DNA of 64,000 bases from Ignelater luminosus. Its lineage: Eukaryota > Arthropoda > Insecta > Coleoptera > Elateridae. A program made the position numbers and the translations under genes. The notes beneath the pieces were generated by a model. That model ran no database searches, had not been told where the DNA came from, and saw only the letters and a program-made list of their open reading frames with translations. Each line of letters starts with the position of its first letter. Positions within the stretch are counted from its first letter, which is position 1. Below, piece by piece: positions 25,801-37,694 of this stretch. The stretch covers positions 62,001 through 126,000 of the forward strand of contig VTPC01090560.1 of assembly GCA_011009095.1 (NCBI GenBank). Direction: 5' to 3'.

Positions 25801-27739
25801 ACTGCATCTTGACGACCATGAACTGTGAATTCGATGTGTTCTATTCAGTCTACGGATGGAGCTTGTTGAAGATTATTTTCTGTTTCCCAACGAACGTTGT
25901 TAAAAACAAAAGAATCTACAAGAACTTCTTTTATTTATTTTTGCTCTTTTGTTTATTTACTATTTTTTAGTTTAGTATTTTATTCTTTTTCTATTTGTCA
26001 TTATTTTTCTCTGCGGTCTACTTGGAAATTTTATCATTTTGCTCAGTGCACTGTCGATGAAGATTTTACGTTTTTTCTTTGAAAGTTTGGCAGTGTGTAA
26101 CTTGCACATTGTTTATTAAGTAGTTTATCAGAATTACTGTAATTGTCATATAATACTGTTTATTTCTAAATTTTTCTAATTATTGAAGAATTTTGACAAA
26201 GATCTTAGAAAGACCAATCAAAGTGATTGTCAAAATGTGACTTGTCTTCAAAATTGGTTACAGTACTTACAGAGCTTTCTGAGTTGCAGTTTTGGCTTTA
26301 CACAAACTGCAAGATTTTTTAATCTAAGTTATCCGTTTTGGCAAGCAACTTTTCTTTTTGTTTTCTGGATTAATTTTAGCTAAATTCTAAAAGTCTGCCT
26401 TGATCGTAACAATTTTTCAGAAGATAAGCTTAGATACAGAAGTAATAAGATGATAGAAGGGGTATTGATTAACATTGTAAGTGTTTAGCTCAAAATTTCG
26501 AAACTCACAAGAAAATAAAAGAACGATTGTGTTCTTAAAAGCAAAAGTGATAGTGTTGCTTTTGCTTTAGATTTATGTACTTTAAAGTTTTGTAAAATTA
26601 TCAGTTTTGTGGTTTTCTTTATAGTTGATATAAAATTTTGTTTGGTTATTATTTTGTTTATTTACGTTTTGCAGATAAGATTTTGATACTTCCTACCTCT
26701 ACTTAAAAAAGTTTGAAAAACACTGTTTACAACTATTGATTTTCTTAAACAGTTCAGAAAGGATTAATCGTGACGTAAATATCTTGCCATAAGCATCTTA
26801 CCGAACATCTATTAAAGAAAGTTGTGGAAGGTCTTGTTAATACAGCTAAACTATTAAACGAGTTAATTAAGAAGAAAATTGGTTTTTTAAGCGAAAAGTC
26901 AAAGTAAAGCTTTCATGTAGTAACCACATTTTCGTTAAGAGAGTGAAATCAAAAACACACTCGTTAATTTTAATTAGAAAAACAGCATAGCATAATCTAT
27001 TATGGTCTTTTGTAGCTAATACCCGATACTTTTTTTAATATTTAATTACAACATTTAATAATTACTAAATTGTTTTTAAATTGTAAGTTCTATTACATTT
27101 TTAAAATTAACATAATTTGCTTGCTTAATAAGTTTATAAAATTTATAGAAATATTACTTCATGTTCAAAACTAAAACCATTATGTAAACTTATGCAACAC
27201 TTTATACAGCTGCACTTGATGTTTCTATAAAATCTACACACAAAACTTTAAACGAATGAACTACACTAAATAATTTTATAGTGTGCAAATATTATATTTA
27301 TTTAATAACTTGCATAATAAATATGCCAGAGATTACGCCAAAATAATTAAAGACGAATAAAATTAAATTAAATTGTTTTCAAAATAAAATAACACAACTT
27401 AAGAGACCATCACAAAATTTTAAAACAAAGCAGAGAAAAGCAAGCGCTAACATTCTGCACCCAAGCAAGCAAGCAAACAAATCATTGTTATGTTCCAAGG
27501 CTGTTATAAAAGCCCAACTTTTCTTCAATCTTTTAACGATAAAGAAAGTTAGCTTGGATGTACAAGTTCGATGCAAGTGGTGCTAAGGTACACGGAGACG
27601 TCCACCAACTCGGAAGCCAGGTTGTCGGTACGTCTTATAAGGACGGACGACGGTGCTTGAATTTTTTCTTGGGTTTTCTACTCAAGGATGTACTCTTTGT
27701 TTTGTTCGGACTTCTCTCATGAATTCGAAACGCACATTT
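25801..27739. other. Intergenic, no gene recognised
   Basis: AT-rich. A short CAAG-type run at about 27460-27480 and the usual poly-T and poly-A tracts are the only repeats noticed. Confidence 0.45.
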
Positions 27740-28090
27740 ATCTGGAAGCGGACTAGGCTATTCGGCATGGAGGTGAAAGTGATTTCCAGGTACTGTTTGG
27801 AACCTAATCTCTAGTCGTCCGAGTTCGAACCTCAGGTTTCTCGTTTCCTCGGCGGAGCTTCGAGATGTTACAAGCAAAGTGGTGTCATTGGCGAAGAGAA
27901 AAAGGTGGGCATCAGAATATAGTGGCGGTAAAAGTTGAATAAAAGAGCAAAAACCTTTGAAGACGTCAGCTTGCAGCATACACTCCCACAAAAGAAGCTT
28001 ATAAAACTGTTGAAGGCTACAGTGACGTCGATGTGGAGACAAACAATAGGCTCTGTGGTGGATCTGCTAGATCTGCCTGTCTAGAAATTC
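27740..28090 (-). pseudogene. Jockey-like reverse transcriptase fragment
   Basis: The minus strand reads AHLFLFANDTTLLVTSRSSA followed by EETRNLRFELGRL. This corresponds to the reverse transcriptase catalytic motif FADDT (here FANDT) and the helix after it. Upstream, in another frame, VCLHIDVTVAFNS resembles the D-x-x-x-AFD motif. The second Asp of the catalytic pair has changed to Asn and the frame is interrupted, so this is dead. Confidence 0.6.
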
Positions 28091-31070
28091 TTAGAGTGTA
28101 TTTGTTAATATTTTTTTGAATATTTTGCCTATGACGTTAAGAAGGGCGATGATCCTGTATGATGATGAGTTGATTGGTGTTTGTGAATTATGACTGTTGC
28201 CTCCTTCTAAGCGCTGGAGACAATTGATTTATAAACAATCATTTTAATATCAATAATATAAACCCTGTTAACGTCAAAATTAAACACAGCAAGCCAAATG
28301 GAATCGAATCTTGCCAACAAGTAGTGGCCGTTATAGGTTTTATTCTTTTCAACCACGAAGGAAGAAAATTTAATTTAGATCAAAGAACGCAGCGCAACAC
28401 TCTCTGAATATTAAAATAAAAAGGAAAGCATGCTCAGTCTGGGACAAAAATGTCAAGAAAGCGGCAATTCGCTTCTTGTCGAACAGGTTTCCAGTTTCCT
28501 GTCAGCTTTATCACAGCCGCGGTAGGGCGTAAAGGTGAACAAGCCACTCCAAGTACAAGTGCAACGTAACTCATTTAGAAACGCCAGTTTTTGATATGCA
28601 ACTGGCGTCATGGATGGTTGCTTTTGGCTTTTCAGTAGTGTGCTACCCTTACTTGTTTGGTAATCCTTTCTGAATCTTAAAGTTTCTGGGTTGTTATGTG
28701 GGGTCTGTAGGAATGCGGGTTATGTTGTGGGTATTGACATATTTTTGACTATGTCTATGACTAGATCCGGGGGGGAGGTGTTTGGTTTTGTTATCGGAAG
28801 TATTACTGTCACTTTACAAAACTCCCTAGAGAGTTGGAAGAGATCGAGCCAATGTAACTTTCGACACACAGATCTTTTCTTGGATTGCATCTCCATAAAT
28901 CTGGGCGCGGCAGTACCAAGAAGATAAATCCAAGATGGGGCAATCAAAGGTTTTATAGGTGGGATCAAAGCACGCTTGTGGCCAACAAATAAAAATGTTT
29001 TGAAGATGTGATTTCCAAGTAGGCCATGGTCGCGGAAAGCTAAAGGTATCTGCTGTACAGTTCGAGGTGGACATTATTTTTGGAGAACTTCCTCTTTATG
29101 AATTTGTTGGAATGTCTACTTTGGTCTCTTTGGAATTGGATTGAAGGCTTCACCGCTGAAATCAGGTTTGGTGGAGAGGTATCATTACTAAATTGAACCA
29201 GGGTAGCACAATATCGTAGCAGAAGAAGATGAATAACAGTGGAGAGATGCTAAAGCTTATTTAAAAACATCTACATGTTGCTGATTGTTGATATCGTCAA
29301 AATGGCGGACAGAACAATATGTGATTTTATTTACCTGCAATAATGGCATTCTTTGTAATAAAATTTCTCAACGATGAACCACACACTATAATCACAGTAA
29401 GAAAAGCATACCCTGACCACCCTGTATATATTTAAATTACTATTGACTTTCAGTTGTTTTGGTTTGAATTAAATGTCGCGTCGTTTCTTGATGCATTTAA
29501 CAGTAATAAACCGTCATTCTCTTCAGAAAGACAAAACACGTAATAAATTTCATCTAATTTTATCAGTATTGCGATTGTTTAATAATCTATTGAAATTGAT
29601 TTCAGAAACTTCCGTACTCTATTTTACAATAAATTACATGTATAGAATCAATAGCGGTAATCATTATTTGTCACTCACTAAAGGTAAATAAACTTCTGTT
29701 TGTAATATTAACCTTTGTTTATTGCCGTGACCATAAAACCGCATTGAACTAAAAATCCAACTGTAAAAGGTTTCGGAAAACAAAAAAGGAAAAAGTAGTG
29801 GTTGATACATTAACCACAGAACTAGACAATTAACCATTAACATTGACATTCGAACGTGGAGTCTTATATTAGTTAGATAGTACTACAGGAAATGGTTACG
29901 TGGGAAAATAATAAATTTAATTCTTGCATACAAATTGAAAGATTATTGTTTTGTTCAATTTGTGGAAAGTAACTATGGTCTTTACGATGCTACGCATTTT
30001 GTTCTAAATATAGTTATTTTTACTTTAAAAAAGGGCACGTATAGGGGATATTCCAACCATCTGCAGATGGAGGATAGCATCGTTATTTGCAGAAATGTTA
30101 TTTTCGAAGCGTAAATCACATTTTTTTCAATTTCTCTACATGAAACACCCTGTATATACTAAGTTTGGTATCATACGGCATTTATTTTAACCAGTTGCTT
30201 CTTTATAGGATCAATCCTCTCTATTTATGATTTTTACAACTTCAAGCAGTTTTTAGTTCGACAACTACTCTATTTTAACTTTTTATATTTTTAATTAAAT
30301 AAAAAAAAATGATTTAAGTTAAATTGTAACAAACATCTGTTTAATTTAATTTTCTCAAAAGCAAGGTTATTTGTACATTTCTGTTAAATGGTCTACCGCA
30401 CTAAAGAAATTCATCTTAGGAAAGTTCCCCTTATCCGATTGTGGACCGCCTTTTCGAAATCATCCTTCTCTTTAAACACCAGTTTTCTCAAGAAACATTT
30501 CATTAACTGTCAAGACATGTCGTGAAAAGTGACTACAACATACACATCCCACGACTGCAATCTACTAAATCACTGCAAAACCGAATGTTTCTCTATTTGA
30601 TTTGTGAAACAAAAAACTTTTTTTATTTAAATGGAATTGTAAAGTTATATTATTAAATTACACAGTAAAAGCTCTTATATAAATATAATTATTGGGAATA
30701 TTATTTCTAATACTATAAATAGAGAAAACTTAGAAATAATTCAATTAGTGGTGTGAGTTATAGTGTCACAAACTACTCTTTGAAACAGGAAACAACTAAC
30801 TATCCGCGCAGGCATCAACTTGAAAACTAATGGTGACAAGCATGAAGATTAATTATCATCTTTTATAAAAAAATTGTAAATATAAATTATTTATAATATT
30901 AAACCGAGGTACTAGTAGATAGCAAAGAAATAATGTTTGTCTGCTATATTAGAGAGCGTAATAATCAAATTATCAAACTCGTACCTTAATTATATCACAG
31001 TATCAGGTTAGTAATTCGAGTAATTGTAAACTAGCTGACCTTTTGCCAAGACAAACAAACAATTCGTTTG
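28091..31070. other. Intergenic with two similar repeat termini
   Basis: No recognised gene. CACCCTGTATATA occurs at 29418 and 30146, both in the same orientation, and resembles the ACAGGGTG termini seen elsewhere in the window. Minus-strand ORFs at 28720-29074 overlap in several frames and have no recognised motif. Confidence 0.4.
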
Positions 31071-31074
31071 ATCT

Positions 31075-31083
31075 TTATATATA
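31075..31083 (+). promoter_or_regulatory. TATA box of the 31.1-kb candidate gene
   Basis: TTATATATAAAT lies about 40 bases before the ATG at 31118, which leaves a start site and a very short 5' leader. Confidence 0.3.
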
Positions 31084-31117
31084 AATTTCGAGAAATACTA
31101 AACCTAACACGTGTAAA

Positions 31118-31790
31118 ATGTCAGAAAAAGATTTACTTAATAAGATGATCTATGACATCCTCAACTGTGAAATGTTAGAAGATTTAAACAGAAATGCGAC
31201 GTAAGTGGCGTCAATTCAAAGCTTTAATGCTTGTGAACATTTGACTTGCTAGTGATTTTTCCTAACTCAGCGCAACTAATGTAAGTACCATTGCGCCCCC
31301 GATAGGGTTATACGCCCCTCACGAAAAATGTATCATAAAAACTGCGATGTATGAGTATGATTCTGCCACGTTGTGGTTTTTTCAATTTTTCAGTCAATAA
31401 TTGAGACAAATCTACAATCTGGCTTGCAATAGATTGCAATAGAAATTGTAGTACCAACTGTTTTGACCCTAATTGATTGGTCTAAGCATGATGTGTAATG
31501 TGAAGTTTAGTGATTTTGTAGGTTTCAACGGCATATTTTCACTTTTTGATTGTTCGTACTTTGCGCCCTCCGTTGGTCACACTGATAACTATTCTCTCTG
31601 CACATGCAATTATGTATATAACCTAACATGAAACCTATTCTAGGCTAATCAGTAATAAATTGTCAGATCTAGATTTTCTCTTAGAAAAGGCCTTGCAATA
31701 ATTTTGAACGACAATGATGATAAAGATGATAAAGTCCGGAACCTCTTGTTGAGACTTTTGACTACTTTTACAACTCGCCAAGCAAAGTAA
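31118..31790 (+). CDS. Candidate two-exon gene for a 62-residue protein
   Basis: Exon 1 (31118-31200) encodes MSEKDLLNKMIYDILNCEML and continues to NRNA, ending with two bases of a codon before a consensus GTAAGT donor. Exon 2 (31685-31790) follows a pyrimidine-rich acceptor (AGATTTTCTCTTAG) and restores the frame through TKGLAIILNDNDDKDDKVRN to a stop at 31788. The two exons total 189 bases, an exact multiple of three. A TATA-like box lies upstream and an AATAAA at 31900-31905. The product would be a small soluble, helical, charged protein with an Asp/Lys-rich middle. No family is recognised; it could also be the leading part of a longer gene. Confidence 0.35.
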
Positions 31791-32859
31791 TCCAAATTTG
31801 ATGTCTTGTCTAGTATAAGACGCTATGTATCTTTCATCAAAATTCTATTTTTTAGTATGACGTCAGAAAGACCATTAAACAACGTCTTTTCTACGTCACA
31901 ATAAAACGTCTTTGGGCAGTTGCATATGTTTTAACATATCTTCAAAAGTGACTGAATGTAACTAATAAGTCAGGTACTTGCCGATAGGTAATTACTACTC
32001 TTCTATTTGTTCTTTACTGATTGCCTCGAATCGGCAATAAACCTAGAGGAGTTAAAGTGTTTTTTTAGTATTTTGCTTTTGTTTGGCTATCATAATATCC
32101 CAAATATAAAACTTTATTGAGATCACCAAGACAATATGACGGTTCAAATTGTAAAAAGTTTTAAGATAAAAGAGATTCTTGTACTTCGCTGGCAACACAA
32201 AAATCAAACTTAAAGACAAAATGTGAAAGTTTAGGCCAATAATGAAAAAACTGGAGTTTGACTTCTTTTTTCAACCTTCAGGACATACACCATACATATG
32301 TAAGTAATTTCTTTAGAGTGTCTAAATGCTAAGAATGGATACCTGATGAACCTTGAAGTTTATCAGGGGAAAGGAATAAATACTAACATAAACAATATAT
32401 GTACTAGTATTTGGCAGCTTCACTGCTTCTCTAGTAAAGATGTCTGGGATTTGTTGATAACTTGTTTACAGGCTTCGAATCACTAAATGAAAAAATTAGT
32501 TTATAAAGTAAAAGCTCCTCTAATTGTGACTGAGAACCGTATCACCAAAGAATATCTTTAAGCAAGTAAAGAAGTAATGAACAAAAAAGATAAGTTGAAG
32601 AAGAAATTTGATCGGGGGGTTTAATAAATATATGGAGGAAACAGAACCAAACTGGAAACAGAACTCATCTGTAAGAAGAACTTAATGTAACGGTAATTTC
32701 AAAAATTCCTCCCCATTAAAACTAAGACAGTAATTTCTGAATATCGCATTAAAATTTGAAATGCGTTAACTATTCTGGCCTGTGATACTGTAATATTGAA
32801 AAAAAGGAAGGTTCTAAAGCCATTAAAGCGATTTGTCTGGATTAGTTGAATTTTTTTAA
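31791..32859. other. Intergenic, no gene recognised
   Basis: AT-rich, with the AATAAA signal of the upstream candidate gene at 31900. The last few hundred bases before 32860 may be degraded 5' LINE sequence, but no motif is readable. Confidence 0.4.
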
Positions 32860-34205
32860 ATTGAATAATAACCAACAGATTGACACATAAAATGCGCCTA
32901 TATCAACCTCCGGAACAAGCTGAGTTCCGAAAGGGATTCAGCACAATAGACCACTTGCAGACATTACGCAGTCTTATCGAGAAAGCTGCAGAATACAATG
33001 TGCCCTTGTACTTGGCTTTTGTCGACTATCAGAAAGCCTTTGACTCCTTCGAAACGTGGGCAATTTTAAGACCACTAGACAACGCCAGGGTAGACACCAG
33101 ATACTAGACTCTTATGAAATATATCTATGACAATGCATATATCCAGATACTAATAAATGAAGACATGAAGACCCAGAAAATTCCAGTCAAAAGAGCAGTA
33201 CATCAAGGAGACACGATGCCACCAAAACTACTCACGCTAGCACTGGAGGATGTTTTTAAGGCCCAGAACTGACAAAATTCCGTCTGTGGACATATCGCCA
33301 TATGTCCATAGCAGATATACTAAATGCCGAAATAACGATACAATTCGGCATCTGGTTAACTCAATTTAAATGCATCCCGAAATGTTACATTGCGCTTTGG
33401 TCATATGACAAAAACGATTATTGAATTAAAACAAATTCATTATAGGGACTAACATAACATTTATTGCATTATTTATGGCGACAGGAAATACTTGAATTAA
33501 ATAAAAAACAATGTGGTAGCAAGAAGTGCAAATGTCATTCAAGTATTTCCTGTCGCAATAAATAATGCAATGCAATAATAAATTTGCTTTAATTCAATAA
33601 TCGTTTTTGTCATATGACCAATGCGCAATCTAACATTTTTGGGTGCGTTCAAATTGAATTAGCCAGATGCCGAATTGTATCGTTATTTCGGCATCTAGTA
33701 TTTCTGCTATGGACATATGACAATGTGTCGAAATATATCGGTCACAGGCCGAATTCGCCGTCTGTCTCCAACATATATATACCTCGGACACAAAATTCAA
33801 CTGAGAAAAGAGAACCAAACAGCAGAAATTTCCCGAAGAGTAAGCTATAGTTCAGATCACGAGATATCCCTATAAATCTCAAACGAAAATTGTATGAGTC
33901 ATGCATACTGCCAGTTCCTACATACGGCCTTGAAACGATGGCCCTAACACGTAGGTCCATGAACAAACTTCAAGTCGCACAGCGAGTAATGAAGAGGGCT
34001 ATACTTGGGATTAGCTTAAGAGATAAAGTCCCAAATGAGGAGATCTGGCAAAAAACCTCAAGACCTCAAAGAAGGTGGAGTGACGAAATTTAAAAAATTG
34101 TGGAAAAAATTGTAATAAAACTGTTATAGACAGAAACAGATGGAAACAATTGGAAGAGGCCTTCTTGCAGGAGCGGATGAACACAGACTGAGAAAAGAAG
34201 AAGAG
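32860..34205 (+). pseudogene. RTE-like LINE remnant split by a foldback element
   Basis: The reverse transcriptase starts at about NRLTHKMRLYQPPEQAEFRK, with HLQTLRSLIEKAAEYN and the catalytic-region motif FVDYQKAFDS. It continues after a stop near 33105 with NEDMKTQKIPVKRAVHQGDT and PKLLTLALEDVF. At about 33287 a long hairpin repeat replaces the FADD region. The LINE resumes at about 33768 with TYIYLGHKIQLRKENQTAEI, then YESCILPVPTYGLETMAL, KLQVAQRVMKRAILGISLRD and RPQRRWSDEI, typical of the thumb and C-terminal tail. Stops at 33105, 33271 and 34091 and the missing core make it inactive. Confidence 0.8.
33287..33731. repeat. Foldback (long hairpin) element
   Basis: The arms of about 200 bp are nearly perfect reverse complements. 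CATATGTCCATAGCAG at 33299 pairs with CTGCTATGGACATATG ending at 33719, and similarity extends about 12 bases further out on each side. The inner ends CGACAGGAAATACTTGAAT and ATTCAAGTATTTCCTGTCG flank a loop of roughly 40 bases at about 33500-33535. It has no coding capacity. It interrupts the LINE remnant, so it is younger than the LINE. Confidence 0.9.
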
Positions 34206-36869
34206 TTGAAAATCCATTCCTATTTTGAGATGCTCTGAACTGTTTTCAAATTACCACAAAGGTGCTTCAAACTGTTTCGAAAATACTTCATGTTACCTAA
34301 TGAGCCCTTTCAAGATTTCAAGACCAAGATTGTTTGAACAAGTCAGAATTTGTACGATGTATGACACCACGATAAGTTAAGTTTATTGTTCTTTTACGCC
34401 ATTTTCTAGAGTCTAACGATCTCAGAAAGATTGTAGATACTTTTGTGGAGTTCTCTCCATGCAAAAAATGTTTCTTGTTGTAGTGTGAGACACCTAATGC
34501 TGTTCCCAGTTCAATTGCAGTTTTATCCTTACTGACATATTTAAAAGTCTGTAGAGACTTTTAAGAAAGTTTACTATAATATTCTATAAAGTAAGAATTT
34601 GATTCCGAGCAAGATTCCAAAGTTGTGGGAGAGACTTAAAACGTGTGGTATCAACTTGATCAAATTTACTGTTTTTGATTTATTCTTCTCAGTTTTTAGA
34701 TTTTTTCTTCGAGGTGTCTTGACCCTAACCCATTTTTTATTTTATTTTTTTATTAATTTCAAATTTTCATCGAAGTATTTTAATAATTTAATTAAGACAT
34801 TTTACAGTAAATACATCTTGAAGCAGGAAAGTGACCAAAAGGCGCAAAAGTGATTAAATCTTTTATTATACGTTTTGAAGATTTTGTTCTTTTCTACGCA
34901 TGTGGTCCACGCCGAGAAAACAGTTAAAATGGTTTCTAGAAAAGACTTGTTTAGTAATTTAACATCAAACAAATGCACTAATTGGATGGAACAACATTAA
35001 CTTAAGTTGAACAGCCCTTTTGGTACCTTTTCAACCAACATTTCTTTATATATAAGAAATTATTTAAAACCAGTTAAGATAAGAATCTGAATGAGGAACA
35101 CCCACATTGTTATCGAATGGTAAATCTTAAATGACTGATATAAATTTCACAAAATGTGATACCGAATATTTTCATGGTTTGTCACCATTAGGACTAGATT
35201 GCTGCTATAATTAACAATGGAAATACTATACTAGAACAACGATATTTATGAGGTATAACCATCTTTAAATTGGAATCGATAATGACGTGAATAGGAGTAG
35301 TGATGTTCATATTGTTATTTGAGTAATTGATGGATTATTATAATTTATGTGATTGTGTAATGTATGTATGAATTCTCACCTTTTGCATATTAGTAGGTTC
35401 AACAATACATTTGTGAAACCGAAAAACGTAACTATTTTAAAAACTTTTAAAAATTTTTAATAAATTATGCATGATATAGCATTAAATAAAAAATATTTTA
35501 CTAGAAAAGATTATTAGAAATTGACATAAGCAAATATTTAACGCCTTAAATCAATCCGTGACCAAAAACTTGATGGTTAGAACATTTTTAGATGTTAGAT
35601 ATAATTTTACTTCATTATATATTAACAAATGGTGCTTTACATTCAAAATTTTGGGCTACAACATATGTACAGAACAGTAATGTCAGCGTTTTTAAATCTC
35701 TCTGACAGATATACTGTAAACTTAAGGCCCTTCAAGCTATTTAGCTTAAACTTGGAAAAGTGTACAGACATAATTAAATTAGACATTGCTTTGTTTTGCT
35801 TTGCTATTCCTGCTTCCTCAACAGTCTCTCAACTTAATTTTACAAATGGTAGTGGTTGGTTTCCTGACCTTTTGAAACGAATCTTCACACCTCATCTAAA
35901 AATCACAATTAGCTCATGAAAAACATCAATCTTCATCATATATCTGAAGAAGTATTGTATCAATTTCAAAAAATCGAAATGCAAGCTTCAATTTTTATTA
36001 TGTGTGTTTGAGCCCTCAAGTAAAAATCAATATCCTAACGGTACTCTTTTTAGGATGGTTGTAAAAGGGTACCTAAAGGACAGTATAGTTTTGGTGGTCG
36101 AGGTGACCACACCAACGGCAGAAATAAATAAAGTACAGTTGCTATACTCAAGTGAGTTGTTTAATTTGCATAAAAGAAGAAATCCAGCATATTATCCAAC
36201 AATGTGCTTTAAGTCTTTTCAGTCATGATGAATGATATGTAGGAAGATCGAAGAAATAGTTTGAATCGTGGCTGGATTTTAAATTTTTGAGCAAGTTTGT
36301 CTCTCACAAAAAAGAATAACCAGTACGTACAACAATATCAGGAATACTTCTGGAAATAGTGACTAATTTTTCTACTTAATTCAAATTGCTTTCAAACTTT
36401 GTTGTTAAAAAGTTTTTATATTAAATACAATTTTGTTTATAAATCAAACTCTCTATATTTGATTCTAGTTAATTAGAACACAATGGAAACCTCATTTTCA
36501 TTAGAAGTTCAACTTATGCATTTACTTAATCCTACTAACGCCAATGATGTAATAATGCTGTTATTGGTCAGATAACTTTGTCGGTAGTTAAATTATTTCA
36601 TCAATAGCCGTAGATTCCGTTCGGTGATTGCATATCTAAGATAATAGTGTTAATGACTAGATGCCACAGTTTGATGATTTCGTATGTAATTAATTGCAAA
36701 TTCGCATTGATTGACCCATTCCAAAGATTTTTGGTTTATTTTATTTTATTCCGTTAATAATGCACTACAAAGTTTAGCTTTCCAAGGAAGAAAATTGAAA
36801 TTAAAATATTATTAATAATCCAACTTCGTTATTTAAGGAAGTAAAAGTTTTTAACTTTGTCCGGAACTC
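34206..36869. other. Intergenic, no gene recognised
   Basis: AT-rich. ORFs at 35629-35919 and 36004-36228 (plus) lack recognisable motifs, signal peptides, or splice and promoter context. Confidence 0.45.
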
Positions 36870-37025
36870 AATAACGACAGAGGTGTCGAGCAATCGGGCC
36901 TGGAAAGGTGACGAGGGTGACCTTATCTCTGTTATCAGCTGCGGTCTGGTGAATTAATTAAAGGGGCTTGTGACACCATTAGTCACTTAGCCCTACCTTG
37001 GACTGCCTACAAATAGACAGTCTCC
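36870..37025. promoter_or_regulatory. Candidate enhancer with GATA, Runx and nuclear-receptor words
   Basis: A compact, complex island upstream of the secreted-protein cluster. It contains GGGTGACCTTATCTCTGTTA (an AAGGTCA half site on the minus strand next to TTATCT), TTATCAGCTGCGGTCTGG (GATA, CAGCTG E-box and TGCGGT Runx core) and GAATTAATTAAAG (homeodomain-like). It has no ORF and no repeat ends. The density of these words suggests a cis-regulatory module, possibly for the genes starting 700 bases downstream. Confidence 0.35.
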
Positions 37026-37439
37026 GTGATTTACAGCTTTCTCAATTGTAGTTGGTTTTAAAATACAATTAGGAATTGGGGTGCGCTAACAAGATTAAGG
37101 AAGGATTGGCAGGATTGTAAATTCAAGTTGTAAATGCTTGTTGGAAATAAATTATAGAGGAAAAAAAATTATATTGATCGATTGAAGAAATAGATGGCAT
37201 TTTCATGTTTTTGAGACATTCCAACAGATTCCTGTTTTTTGTATTCATTTGATATGATAAATCTAATTATTTAAAAAAAGTCTTGAAAATGATATTTAGA
37301 GCAACTTTACAAAATGAGATAATTTGTTGATAAAATAACTAAGCAGAAACGGTGTAAAAAAGGCCTATTCATAAATATTTTCTTCGTAGCTTATTTTGCG
37401 TCGTGGATCTTATATTAAACAAATTCCACCATATATTTT

Positions 37440-37694
37440 TACTGTAATTTTTATGTAATTTAAGATAATCTGAGGTGCAGAAGTGACAACTAAAATTTAT
37501 CTATAGTTATAACTTTTTTACTTTACTAATAAAAAATGATGCTTGGTCTTATAAAATAAAAGATAGTTGCATTCTTCATTTTACAGTTTCGTGCACTTTT
37601 AAAACCCATAAGCACGTTTTCTCTTGTATATATATTACATAAACAGGAAAAGCTGTCACATTCTAGTTTTCACTTGTCCAGTAGTAAATTAACC
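37440..37694 (+). promoter_or_regulatory. Promoter of the first DUF4773-like gene, with conserved GATA sites
   Basis: Three WGATAR-type sites are conserved in both position and flanks with the promoter of the paralog at 43988. They are AGATAA in TTTAAGATAATCTGAGG (about 37463), TTATCT at 37497-37502 and AGATAG at 37561. A TATA-like TATATATATTA lies at about 37626, 60-70 bases before the ATG. Regulation by a GATA factor is an inference from these sites. Confidence 0.5.

Noticed and set aside
28720..29074. Overlapping minus ORFs with many Pro and Trp residues
   Set aside because: Three frames are open together, which reflects composition; no homology recognised.
35629..36228. Two plus ORFs of 96 and 74 codons
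   Set aside because: No signal peptide, motif or joining splice sites that would make one gene.
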